Source of the DNA: Burkholderia sp. Ax-1719
GTDB lineage: Bacteria > Pseudomonadota > Gammaproteobacteria > Burkholderiales > Burkholderiaceae
Length of the DNA stretch: 64,000 nt
Assembly (NCBI RefSeq): GCF_011753055.1
Contig: NZ_VWWJ01000005.1
Location: 310,001 to 374,000, forward strand
Direction of reading: 5' to 3'
This document shows, piece after piece, positions 43,148-51,379 of this stretch. Position numbers and translations under genes: made by a program. Numbering within the stretch: the first letter of the stretch is position 1; each line of letters begins with the position of its first letter. The notes beneath the pieces are model-generated. The model ran no database searches. It was not told the origin of the DNA and saw only the letters and a program-made list of their open reading frames with translations.

Positions 43148-44202
43148 TGAATCAAAACGCAAGGTCATCTATTGTGAAAAAATTGCTTCCCACGTCGACT
43201 GCTGGCAGCTTGCCCAAACCCTCCTGGCTTGCAGAACCCGAGAAACTCTGGTCACCGTGGAAATTGCAGGACGAAGGACTGGTCGAAGGCAAACAGGATG
43301 CCTTGCGGTTGTCGCTGCAAGAACAACAACACGCGGGCATTGATATCGTCAGCGACGGCGAACAGACGCGTCAGCATTTCGTGACCACGTTTATCGAGCA
43401 CCTGGACGGCGTCGATTTCGAGAACCGCAAGACCGTTAGAATTCGCGATCGCTATGATGCGAGCGTGCCGACGGTCGTGGGTGCTGTTGCCCGCCAGAAG
43501 CCGGTCTTTGTCGAAGATGCGAAATTCCTGCGTCAGCAAACGAAGCAACCCATCAAATGGGCGCTGCCTGGCCCGATGACGATGATCGACACGCTGTATG
43601 ACGATCACTATAAGAGCCGCGAAAAGCTGGCGTGGGAATTCGCCAAAATCCTGAATCAGGAAGCGCGGGAACTGGAAGCTGCCGGCGTCGATATCATTCA
43701 GTTTGACGAACCCGCATTCAATGTGTTCTTCGACGAGGTGAATGAGTGGGGCGTTGCCACGCTGGAGCGCGCCATCGAAGGGCTCAAGTGTGAAACGGCG
43801 GTCCATATTTGCTATGGCTACGGCATCCAGGCCAATACGGACTGGAAGAAGACGCTGGGTTCGGAGTGGCGGCAGTATGAAGAGGCTTTCCCCAAGCTGC
43901 AAAAGTCCAGCATCGGCATGGTCTCGCTGGAATGCCACAACTCTCACGTTCCGATGGAACTCATCGAGCTGATTCGCGGCAAGAAGGTGATGGTGGGCGC
44001 CATTGACGTGGCGAGCAATACGATTGAAACGCCGGAAGAAGTCGCCAATACCCTGCGCAAGGCACTCAAGTTTGTCGATGCCGACAAGCTCTATCCGTGC
44101 ACCAACTGCGGCATGGCTCCGCTGTCTCGCGCAATCGCGAAGGGCAAGCTGGAAGCCTTGAGCGCGGGCGCAGAAATCGTCCGCAACGAACTCTCGAACT
44201 AA
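43147..44202 (+). CDS. mesD: MesD, core-MetE-type methionine synthase
   Basis: A 351-residue protein equal to the C-terminal catalytic half of MetE only. Zinc ligands can be placed at H220 and C222 (VHICYGYG), E262 (SLECHNSH) and C321 (CTNCGMAPLSR); PTSTAGSLPKP and IQFDEPAFNV are MetE motifs for substrate binding. The lack of the N-terminal half means it should not use polyglutamyl methyl-THF as MetE does. With mesX beside it, it belongs to the MesD branch of folate-independent synthases, whose methyl donor was not established when last known to me. Confidence 0.88.
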   Translation: MNQNARSSIVKKLLPTSTAGSLPKPSWLAEPEKLWSPWKLQDEGLVEGKQDALRLSLQEQQHAGIDIVSDGEQTRQHFVTTFIEHLDGVDFENRKTVRIRDRYDASVPTVVGAVARQKPVFVEDAKFLRQQTKQPIKWALPGPMTMIDTLYDDHYKSREKLAWEFAKILNQEARELEAAGVDIIQFDEPAFNVFFDEVNEWGVATLERAIEGLKCETAVHICYGYGIQANTDWKKTLGSEWRQYEEAFPKLQKSSIGMVSLECHNSHVPMELIELIRGKKVMVGAIDVASNTIETPEEVANTLRKALKFVDADKLYPCTNCGMAPLSRAIAKGKLEALSAGAEIVRNELSN

Positions 44203-44209
44203 TTCGAGA
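44192..44209 (+). terminator. Hairpin over the mesD stop codon
   Basis: TCTCGAA-CTAA-TTCGAGA is a perfect 7-bp stem that contains the mesD stop TAA in its loop region. No T-run follows. It may reduce read-through into the flavin reductase gene or stabilise the mesXD message. Confidence 0.35.
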
Positions 44210-44389
44210 ACTGCAGTCGGAAGTGATGCTCGGGAATCGAAGGTGGCGTCGTTTGCAGGGGGTAAAGAAACTCCCTGAATCTTCTGTGGAGATGCGCCGC
44301 CCAGGTTGCCCGAGTATCCAGAGTTACGCTGCGCTCACCATCGAAATGGTGTAATGCCTTCCGGCCGGCCCCTGTATCTAGTTCCTACT

Positions 44390-44899
44390 ATGTCACTTTC
44401 CAGTACCGCTATCGAGCCATTGAGCTTTCGCGAAGCGCTCGGGCACTACGCGTCCGGTATCACGGTGATTACATCGCACATCGAGGACGAGCCGATTGGC
44501 TTCACGTGCCAGTCGTTTTATAGCGTGTCGATGAGCCCGCCGCTGGTGTCATTCAGCGTAATGACCAACTCGGCCAGCTATCCCCGGATCCGCGAGGCAG
44601 GTCGATTCGCGGTCAATATCCTGTCGGAAGAGCAAATCAAGATCTCCAACCAGTTCGCCCGACGAGGCACGGACAAATGGCACGGAGTCGAATGGCAGGA
44701 GTCGCCGCTGGGTAATCCCATCATTGCGGGCAGCCTGCATTGGCTTGACTGCGAAATTTATGCCGAACACGCGGCAGGTGATCACCTGATCGTCATCGGT
44801 GAAGTGAAGGCGCTGAATCTGCAAGAAGCGGCTGCGACGCAGCCATTGCTGTATTTCAAAGGACAATATCGCAACATTGCTGCGCACGGCGCGGTTTGA
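44390..44899 (+). CDS. Flavin reductase-domain protein associated with mesXD
   Basis: A 169-residue flavin reductase-like protein. FREALGHYASGITVIT, FTCQSFYSVSMSPPLVSFSV and GDHLIVIGEVKAL are family motifs. It is distinct from the StyB-like copy at 28101. ATG 44390 is chosen because it leads straight into the domain; ATG 44354 is the alternative. It sits 187 bp after mesD on the same strand. Supply of reduced flavin to MesX or MesD, which need oxygen, is a reasonable inference. Confidence 0.82.
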   Translation: MSLSSTAIEPLSFREALGHYASGITVITSHIEDEPIGFTCQSFYSVSMSPPLVSFSVMTNSASYPRIREAGRFAVNILSEEQIKISNQFARRGTDKWHGVEWQESPLGNPIIAGSLHWLDCEIYAEHAAGDHLIVIGEVKALNLQEAAATQPLLYFKGQYRNIAAHGAV

Positions 44900-45020
44900 G
44901 CGATTGCTCTTCTTCTATGATGCCAGCCTGCTGCTGGCAATCATCACCGTCGTTGCTCCGCACGATCAGGAAGTGGCTGCGGCAACAATTCCCCTCTGAT
45001 TCACAACGTATCGAGCTGTC

Positions 45021-46475
45021 TTGAGTTCATTGAAACAGGCGCTGAACGAAGGACGCTTCGTTTGCGTGCTAGAGGTCGTTCCTCAACAGTCTCCTTCGCG
45101 CCAGGCCGCGCTTGAGCAGATCGTGCAGCGCGGACATCTGGCAGGCTGGCCGTTGATGCCAGCCTTCGCCGATCGTGTCGGCCTGCACTCGGACTTGAGC
45201 CCTCTGGAAGGCGCTGAAGCGTTGGGAAATGCGCCCTCGTCCTTGCTGCACTTTTCAGGTAAGGATCGCGAGCGTGCAGACCTGCTGCTACAGATCGCGT
45301 CGATGAAGGCCCGTGGCCTGAAGCAATTGCTGCTGCTCAGCGGCGATCGCTTGCCAGGCCATCTACCCGCTCAGGCGCCAGTGCGCTATCTGGAGTCGGT
45401 GCCGGCGTTGCAGATTGCTCGTGAGCACTGCCCGGACTGGCTATTGGGCGCTGCGTTGAACCCGTTCAAATACCGCGAAGAAGAGGGCGGCGCCCAGTAT
45501 CTGAAGGCGCAGAAAAAGCTTCTGGCTGGCGCTGATTTCCTTACCCTGCAACTGGGTTTTGACGCCGCCAAACACATTGAAGCGCAGACCTGGATGCGCG
45601 CTCAGGTTCAGACGAAACCCATGCTGGCCTGTGTGATGAGGCTGACCGACAAGCGCGCGGCCGTCCTCCAGGCGGTGCCCGGCGTCGTCATTACCGAATC
45701 CATGCGCGAGTTGCTGGACAGAGAACAGCAGGTATCGCAAGCGTATGCCAGCGCACGAAGCCTTAAACGCCTGGCGCTGCAGATCGTGGGTCTGCAATTG
45801 ATGGGTTATGCCGGCGTCCACCTGTCCGGCGTGCATACGGTCGACGAACTGCGTTCGCTGGAGCAGTCGATCACCGTGCAGCGGGACAGCATCACCTCAC
45901 TATCCGATTGGTCCGAGCGATGGCATGCAAGCTGGCAGATGCCCGGGGCGCCGGAAGTCGGCTTCTCCCCCGAAAGCGCTGCCTGGGAACTGGGGCAATC
46001 CGACGTCACCGCCACGCGTAGGGAGCGGTTGCGTTACGCGTTGCTCTCTACAATCCATGGCCAGCTTTTCAACCGCTCGGGATGGCTCGGCAGCGCCTTT
46101 GGCTGGAGCGTGACGCGGCCGATCTGGAAGACCGGCGTGGCGGCGCATGCGCTACATGCTGTCGAGCGGACGGTCAAACGGCCGCTGGTCGGCTGTGATA
46201 CCTGCGGCCGCTGCCGCCTGCAGGATACCCTTTACGTCTGCCCCGAGACTTGCCCCAAAGGCCTGGCAAACGGCCCTTGCGGCGGAACCCGGCTCAATCG
46301 CTGCGAATTTGGCGATCGTGAGTGCGTGCACAGTGTCAAATACCGGATCGCCAAATCCGCCGATCAATTACCTGTGCTGGCGCAAACGTTGATTCCCTGC
46401 ATCGAAGCAGAAGACCGGCACCGGAGTTCATGGCCAGAATGGTTCGAGCCAGACGATTCGATGCCAGAGCGTTGA
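45021..46475 (+). CDS. MetF-like methylenetetrahydrofolate reductase with Cys-rich MetV-type C-terminus
   Basis: A 484-residue protein with TTG 45021 as probable start. Residues 1-300 form a MetF TIM barrel (VLEVVPQQSPSRQAA; LLLLSGDRLPGH; AALNPFKYREEEGGAQYLKAQKKLLAGADFLTLQLGFD). Residues ~335-440 match the MTHFR C-terminal (MetV) domain, with eight Cys at 392, 395, 398, 407, 411, 420, 428 and 435 (CDTCGRC, CPETCPKG, NGPCGGT). Such domains occur in acetogenic and some aerobic MetF systems. It lies in the methionine region and may make methyl-THF or a related methyl donor for methionine. Confidence 0.82.
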   Translation: MSSLKQALNEGRFVCVLEVVPQQSPSRQAALEQIVQRGHLAGWPLMPAFADRVGLHSDLSPLEGAEALGNAPSSLLHFSGKDRERADLLLQIASMKARGLKQLLLLSGDRLPGHLPAQAPVRYLESVPALQIAREHCPDWLLGAALNPFKYREEEGGAQYLKAQKKLLAGADFLTLQLGFDAAKHIEAQTWMRAQVQTKPMLACVMRLTDKRAAVLQAVPGVVITESMRELLDREQQVSQAYASARSLKRLALQIVGLQLMGYAGVHLSGVHTVDELRSLEQSITVQRDSITSLSDWSERWHASWQMPGAPEVGFSPESAAWELGQSDVTATRRERLRYALLSTIHGQLFNRSGWLGSAFGWSVTRPIWKTGVAAHALHAVERTVKRPLVGCDTCGRCRLQDTLYVCPETCPKGLANGPCGGTRLNRCEFGDRECVHSVKYRIAKSADQLPVLAQTLIPCIEAEDRHRSSWPEWFEPDDSMPER

Positions 46476-46555
46476 AACGAACGCTAAGAGTGACGTCGTC
46501 CGGTCTCACCCTCATGAATGCATCCGTTTGCAACGGTCGCCCGCGTTCCTGCGGC

Positions 46556-47572
46556 TTACTTGAGCCGATAGACCTTGCTCACGGTTCCCCGGAACAGTGC
46601 CTCCCGCTCATCGGTACTTGCCTGCGAAGTTAATTTTTTGAACGCGTTCCACCCATTGCTGAATGGATAGGAACCCTTATCGACGGGAAAGTTGCTCTCG
46701 AACATGCAACGTTGCGCACCGAATGCCTCGATGCAGGTATGCATCCACGGTTTCCACGCCTGCGCCAGCTGATCCGATGAGGGTGGCCGCTCACCCTTAT
46801 CGAATTCGAAGCCGTTGATGCGCATACCCAGACCGCCCAGCTTCACATAGATATTCGGCAACCGCGCGAGTTCACGCATCGAACGGGACCATGTATCGAA
46901 CACTTCCGCGCGCTGGGATGCGTAGCTGGCGATGCGAACCACGCCGCCACAATGGTTGATGATGAACGGTGTATCGGGGCAGGCTTTTGCGAGGTCGAGC
47001 AATTCGGGCAATTGCGGGAAGAACAGCCAGGCGTCGTAGGTCAGTCCAAGAGGCGCCAGTTGTGCGACACCTGCGCGATAAGCCGGGTCGAGCAATAGTT
47101 CTCGCGGCGCGGCGGACAGGGGATTGACCAGGGTCTGGTCCGCATCCCAACTGACCAGATGCCGGATCCCGCGCAAACGACCATCGCCAGCGTCCAGTTC
47201 GGCCTCAAGCACCGCACGCACCGCCGATCCCAGACGCAGATCCGCATAGCCGACCATGCCTTTCGCAATCTGCTCCTGGCTGCTTTGTAGAGGCGCAGTC
47301 ACGCCTGCAACATAGTCAATTTCGCCGACGGGCCGCATCGCCTCCGGGCCCGATGAGCGATATCGTGTCAACGCCTGCATGTACACCGACGCCGTGATGT
47401 TATGGCCCGATCGTGCGTCCTGGAGATAGTCGTCCAGTAGATAGGTCCAGCCAGGCCGCTCGTAAAAGTGGTGATGGGCGTCGATGATCGGCATGTCAGG
47501 CTCAAGCGCGGCTTCGGTGCCGGAAGCAAGCCATTCGGGCCGCACAGGAAGATAGTTGCCGTTGGTGCTCAC
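46556..47572 (-). CDS. Amidohydrolase-2 family TIM-barrel hydrolase
   Basis: A 338-residue cytoplasmic metalloenzyme. PIIDAHHHFYERPGW carries the metal HxH motif; IINHCGG and a late Asp/Glu in CMFESNFPVDKGSY follow the lactonase pattern of 2-pyrone-4,6-dicarboxylate and fuconolactone hydrolases. It is the last gene of the operon starting at 51251 and lies 28 bp after the MFS gene. Its job may be hydrolysis of a lactone or amide that produces the acid later activated to a CoA ester. Confidence 0.85.
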   Translation of the reverse strand: MSTNGNYLPVRPEWLASGTEAALEPDMPIIDAHHHFYERPGWTYLLDDYLQDARSGHNITASVYMQALTRYRSSGPEAMRPVGEIDYVAGVTAPLQSSQEQIAKGMVGYADLRLGSAVRAVLEAELDAGDGRLRGIRHLVSWDADQTLVNPLSAAPRELLLDPAYRAGVAQLAPLGLTYDAWLFFPQLPELLDLAKACPDTPFIINHCGGVVRIASYASQRAEVFDTWSRSMRELARLPNIYVKLGGLGMRINGFEFDKGERPPSSDQLAQAWKPWMHTCIEAFGAQRCMFESNFPVDKGSYPFSNGWNAFKKLTSQASTDEREALFRGTVSKVYRLK

Positions 47573-47600
47573 GAAGTACGTTTCCTTTTATGCGAACGTC

Positions 47601-48914
47601 TCAAGACTGCTTTGCGCGACCGAAGGCATACAGGGACAAGGTCAGCAAGGTCGTGATGCCAAGAACGATGGACAGTCCAATCATCCCTGACGCGAACGTA
47701 CCGTAACTGTCCTTCAGATAGCCCACCAGGTACGGGCCGGCAAAGCCGCCCAGTGCGCCGATCGAGTTGATGAATGCCAGACCGCCGGCTGCCGCTTGCC
47801 CGGAAAGGTAGCGCGCCGGGAGCGTATAGAAAATCGTCCGTCCTGCGATCGTGCCGATCAACGCCAGCGTAATGCCGATCATCGCCGGAAGCAGTTGGTC
47901 GAAATACGTCGACACGCCTAGCGCAATGGCGCCAATCAGCAGCCCGGCAGCGAGGTTGGCGATCGGGCCGCCGCGACGGTCGACGCGTCTTGCCCACCAG
48001 AGCAACGCGATGGTGGCGAAGAAGTAGGGCACGGCGGACATCCAGCCGGTCTGCGTCACGCTCATTCCGTGGGCTCTGAACATCTGTGGCAGCCAGATGC
48101 CGATACCGTATGAGCCCATCGTGAAGCCAAAGGAGATCATCGCCAGGATGTACGTGCGTACGTCCCGCAATGCCGCGACGAAATTTTTCTCCTTCTGGCG
48201 AGATGCGCCCTCACGATCGAACGCGCCTTGCAGGGCCTGGCGTTCCTCCTGGCTGAGCCATGTTGCGTCGGCGGGCTTATCGGCCAGCAGTTTCAGCACC
48301 AGAAAGCCGAGTATGCAGGCAGGCAATCCCTCGACGACGAACATCCATCGCCAGCCTGCCAGTCCCAGCGCACCGTCCATGTGGAGCAGCCATGCCGAAA
48401 GAGGACCGCCGACCAGCGACGACAAAGGCGTGGAGACGGTAAACCACGCGAGCACGCGGGTGCGATAGCTGGCCGGAAACCAGACCGCGAGAAAGAAGAT
48501 TACGCCCGGAAAAAAGCCCGCCTCGCCAATACCGAGCAGCAGCCGGATAGCGTAGAAACTCTTGGGCCCGACCGCGAGCGCGGTGGCCGCCGCGAAGAAT
48601 CCCCACGTGATCATGATGCGTGCGAGCCACCGGCGCGCGCCGAAACGGTAAAGCGCGAGATTGCTCGGCACCTCGCACAGACAGTAGCCGGCGAACATGA
48701 TCCCCGCGCCCCAGCCAAACTGCGTCGCGCTCAGACCCAGATCGCGATTCATCGTCAACGCCGCAAACCCGACGCTCGTGCGATCCAGATAGTTGAAGAA
48801 GTACGCCAGCGCAAGCAGTGGGATGAAACGCCACGCGGCCTTTCTGACTGCGGACTGCTCAAGCGTGGAACGCTCCGCGCTGCCTGCCGCGAGGCTCGAT
48901 GAAATGGATGTCAT
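47601..48914 (-). CDS. MFS transporter, anion:cation symporter (ACS) type
   Basis: A 437-residue, 12-TM permease. AYFFNYLDRTSVGFAALTMN in TM1 is the ACS-family motif (phthalate, tartrate, glucarate and hydroxybenzoate permeases), with ARRWLARIMITWGFFAAATA in the TM2-3 region. ATG 48914 has GGAGACG upstream. It lies between the CoA-transferase and amidohydrolase genes and probably imports their organic acid substrate. Confidence 0.88.
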   Translation of the reverse strand: MTSISSSLAAGSAERSTLEQSAVRKAAWRFIPLLALAYFFNYLDRTSVGFAALTMNRDLGLSATQFGWGAGIMFAGYCLCEVPSNLALYRFGARRWLARIMITWGFFAAATALAVGPKSFYAIRLLLGIGEAGFFPGVIFFLAVWFPASYRTRVLAWFTVSTPLSSLVGGPLSAWLLHMDGALGLAGWRWMFVVEGLPACILGFLVLKLLADKPADATWLSQEERQALQGAFDREGASRQKEKNFVAALRDVRTYILAMISFGFTMGSYGIGIWLPQMFRAHGMSVTQTGWMSAVPYFFATIALLWWARRVDRRGGPIANLAAGLLIGAIALGVSTYFDQLLPAMIGITLALIGTIAGRTIFYTLPARYLSGQAAAGGLAFINSIGALGGFAGPYLVGYLKDSYGTFASGMIGLSIVLGITTLLTLSLYAFGRAKQS

Positions 48915-48996
48915 GTTTCGTCTCCGGACGAATCGCGGCGCGCAGAAGGTCATGCCGACCTCTGCGGCTCATGGATTCGCGGTGTTCGTCGCTACG

Positions 48997-50271
48997 TCAG
49001 GCGCTGGCGAGTTCGTTCGCCGAAGGATTCGAGGCATCACCCGGCTGGGCGTCCCCGCATTTGACGACACCGGCCTCGGCCAGTTGTCGCAGATCCTCTG
49101 GCGTGTATCCCAAACCTGAGAGAAGTGCCTGGGTATCCTGACCCAGTGACGGCGGCGCCGCGCGCAGGTGCAGCCGCTCGCCACCGAGCGTCAATGGCAA
49201 CAGCGCAGTTCTCGTTGTGATGGCGTGTCCCGCGCCGCTCGCGTCAGGCGGCAGCGTCACCTCGGCCAGTCCGCCGGTTGCTAGCAGATGCGGATCGTCG
49301 AACAGGTCCTGCGGTTTCGTGATCGGCGCATACGGAAGCCCGCATCGTTCGAAGATTTCGCTGATTTCAGCGGCAGTGAACGCTTCCATATGTTTGCGAA
49401 GTTGCGGTAGCAACCATTCGCGGGCCTGCACGCGCTGATTGTTGGTGGCGATGCGCGCGTCGGCCTTGAGATCGGCGAGCCCGAATGCGTCGCAGAAGAG
49501 CGCCCATTGCGTGTCCGACACCACCGCCAGGAAAATCTGCTCGCCGTTTTTGACCGAGAACACGTCGTAGACCGCCCAGGCTGAAATACGGCTTGGCATG
49601 GGCGCCGCGGCCTTGCCGGTCACGGCGTACTGCATCATGTGCTGGGCGACGAGGAACACATTGTTCTCGAACAATGCGCTTTGCACTTCCTGGCCGCGGC
49701 CCGTGCGTTCGCGCTGGGCAAGCGCCGCCATCGCGCCGATAGCGCCGAACATGCCGCCCATGATGTCGTTGACGCTCGTACCGGCGCGCAACGGCCTGCC
49801 GTCCGGTCCCGTCATATAGGCCAGGCCTCCCATCATCTGCACGACCTCGTCGAGCGCGGTGCGGTGATCGTAGGGACCGGGCAAAAAGCCCTTGTGCGAC
49901 ACGTAGACCAGACGCGGATTGAGTCGGGACAGCGCCGCATATCCCAGGCCAAGCTTGTCCATCGTGCCGCTCTTGAAGTTTTCGCTGAAGACGTCCGCAC
50001 CGGCCAGGAGCTTGTGAACGATCTCCACGCCGCGCGGATCCTTCACGTCGACGGCAATGCTCTTCTTGTTGCGGTTGAACGTGCTGAAGAAGCCCGCACC
50101 CGACCCGCGCAGCGCGCGGGTACTGTCGCCAGCAATCGGTTCGATCTTGATCACTTCCGCGCCCAGATCGGCCAGCACCATGCCACATGTCGGGCCCATC
50201 ACCATATGCGTCATCTCGACGACGCGCAGGCCGCTATACGGCAAATTCTGGTTTGCGTGTGCGTCGCTCAT
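48997..50271 (-). CDS. CaiB/BaiF family (class III) CoA-transferase
   Basis: A 424-residue enzyme. SGLRVVEMTHMVMGPTCGMVLADLGAEVIKIE is the family start, and the catalytic Asp lies in TSVNDIMGGMFGAIGAM. The GxRP-type loop FNRNKKSIAVD follows. Class III transferases pass CoA between acids, usually from succinyl-CoA. It overlaps the HMG-CoA lyase-like gene by 4 bp, a pairing expected for activation of a branched hydroxy-diacid followed by C-C cleavage. Confidence 0.9.
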   Translation of the reverse strand: MSDAHANQNLPYSGLRVVEMTHMVMGPTCGMVLADLGAEVIKIEPIAGDSTRALRGSGAGFFSTFNRNKKSIAVDVKDPRGVEIVHKLLAGADVFSENFKSGTMDKLGLGYAALSRLNPRLVYVSHKGFLPGPYDHRTALDEVVQMMGGLAYMTGPDGRPLRAGTSVNDIMGGMFGAIGAMAALAQRERTGRGQEVQSALFENNVFLVAQHMMQYAVTGKAAAPMPSRISAWAVYDVFSVKNGEQIFLAVVSDTQWALFCDAFGLADLKADARIATNNQRVQAREWLLPQLRKHMEAFTAAEISEIFERCGLPYAPITKPQDLFDDPHLLATGGLAEVTLPPDASGAGHAITTRTALLPLTLGGERLHLRAAPPSLGQDTQALLSGLGYTPEDLRQLAEAGVVKCGDAQPGDASNPSANELASA

Positions 50272-51251
50272 TGCGCTACTCCAATCAGGCAGCCTTCGGG
50301 TTGCGGCGCGCTGGGTGCGCGGCCATCGGCATACACGAAGCCCTTGGGGAGCCCCGCGTCCTGCACGTGCCCATACAGCGCTTCGCCGGGCAGCGCGCTG
50401 GCCAGAATCGCGCGCGCGGCGATGAGGCTGTCGATGTCCACACCCGTGTCGTAACCCATGGCTTCGAGAAGGAACGCCAGGTCTTCCGTCACGATGTTGC
50501 CGGTCGCGCCGGGCGCGTACGGGCAGCCGCCGAGACCGGCCTGACTGGAATCGATCGTCGTGACCCCCACTTCGAGCGCCGCGATGACATTGGCCAGACC
50601 CTGGCCACGGGTGTTATGGAAATGGGCGCCGCCCGCCTTGGCGCCGAATTCCGTTTGCAGCCTGCGAAACAGTCGGCGCACCTGGGCCGGATTGGCGTAG
50701 CCGCTCGTATCCGAAAGCCCGATTTCGTCGACGCCGCATTCGGCCATGGCCTCGCACATGCGCATCGTCTGATCGTCGCTCACGACGCCTGCGATCGTGC
50801 AGCCAAAGGCAACCGAGACACCCGCTTCAATCTGTACGCCCGGAAACTGCGCATTGCGAAGCGCGACGATATTGCGCACTTCTTCGATCATCTGCTCCGT
50901 GGTCTTGCGGATATTGGCGAGCGAATGTTCGTTGGTCACCGAAACGGGAAGCGTGACCTTATGCACGCCGGCTTCGAACGCGCTCTGACTGCCGCGAAGG
51001 TTCGGCGCGAGCACGGCGACGTGCAGATCCGGAATCGAAAGCGCATGCGCAACGACTTCGCGGATGTCGGCCATCTGCGGCAACAGCTTCGCGGGCACGA
51101 AGGAGCCCACTTCGATTTCCTTGAGCCCGGCAGCGGCAAGCGCCGAGATCCATTGCAGTTTGGCCGCGGTGGGCATGACGCTCTTGATGCTCTGGAGGCC
51201 ATCGCGCGGTCCAACCTCGCTGATCAGCACTTTCGGATTTGACGTACCCAT
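50268..51251 (-). CDS. Hydroxymethylglutaryl-CoA lyase-family protein
   Basis: A 327-residue HMGL-like TIM-barrel lyase. LISEVGPRDGLQSIKSV has the catalytic Arg and metal Asp, GAHFHNTRGQGLAN the metal His pair and GLGGCPYAPGATGNIVTEDL the essential Cys loop. Members split 3-hydroxy-3-methylglutaryl-CoA or citramalyl-type CoA esters to acetyl-CoA and an oxo acid. With the CaiB transferase downstream it may act on 3-hydroxy-3-methylglutarate, citramalate or an analogue. It is the first gene of the operon, behind the IclR sites. Confidence 0.9.
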   Translation of the reverse strand: MGTSNPKVLISEVGPRDGLQSIKSVMPTAAKLQWISALAAAGLKEIEVGSFVPAKLLPQMADIREVVAHALSIPDLHVAVLAPNLRGSQSAFEAGVHKVTLPVSVTNEHSLANIRKTTEQMIEEVRNIVALRNAQFPGVQIEAGVSVAFGCTIAGVVSDDQTMRMCEAMAECGVDEIGLSDTSGYANPAQVRRLFRRLQTEFGAKAGGAHFHNTRGQGLANVIAALEVGVTTIDSSQAGLGGCPYAPGATGNIVTEDLAFLLEAMGYDTGVDIDSLIAARAILASALPGEALYGHVQDAGLPKGFVYADGRAPSAPQPEGCLIGVAQ

Positions 51252-51263
51252 TCGTTCACCTGT

Positions 51264-51373
51264 GTTCTATCAGATAGACCTAAATTCTATTGAAGAGAAC
51301 TATAGAATGAAGTGCAGGTGCCCGAAAGGAGGGTAAACCCAGAAAATAGAACTTGAGTTCTATCAGATAGAAC
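51264..51373. promoter_or_regulatory. IclR operator array between divergent operons
   Basis: GTTCTATC-A-GATAGACC lies at 51264-51280, ATTCTAT/ATAGAAT as an inverted pair at 51284-51308, and ATAGAAC-TTGA-GTTCTAT at 51346-51363 overlaps the perfect 17-bp palindrome GTTCTATC-A-GATAGAAC at 51357-51373. All are forms of one half-site, GATAGAAC. The strongest palindrome ends 6 bp before the iclR-type ATG (51380), so it would block that gene's expression directly. Confidence 0.7.
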
Positions 51374-51379
51374 ATTACG

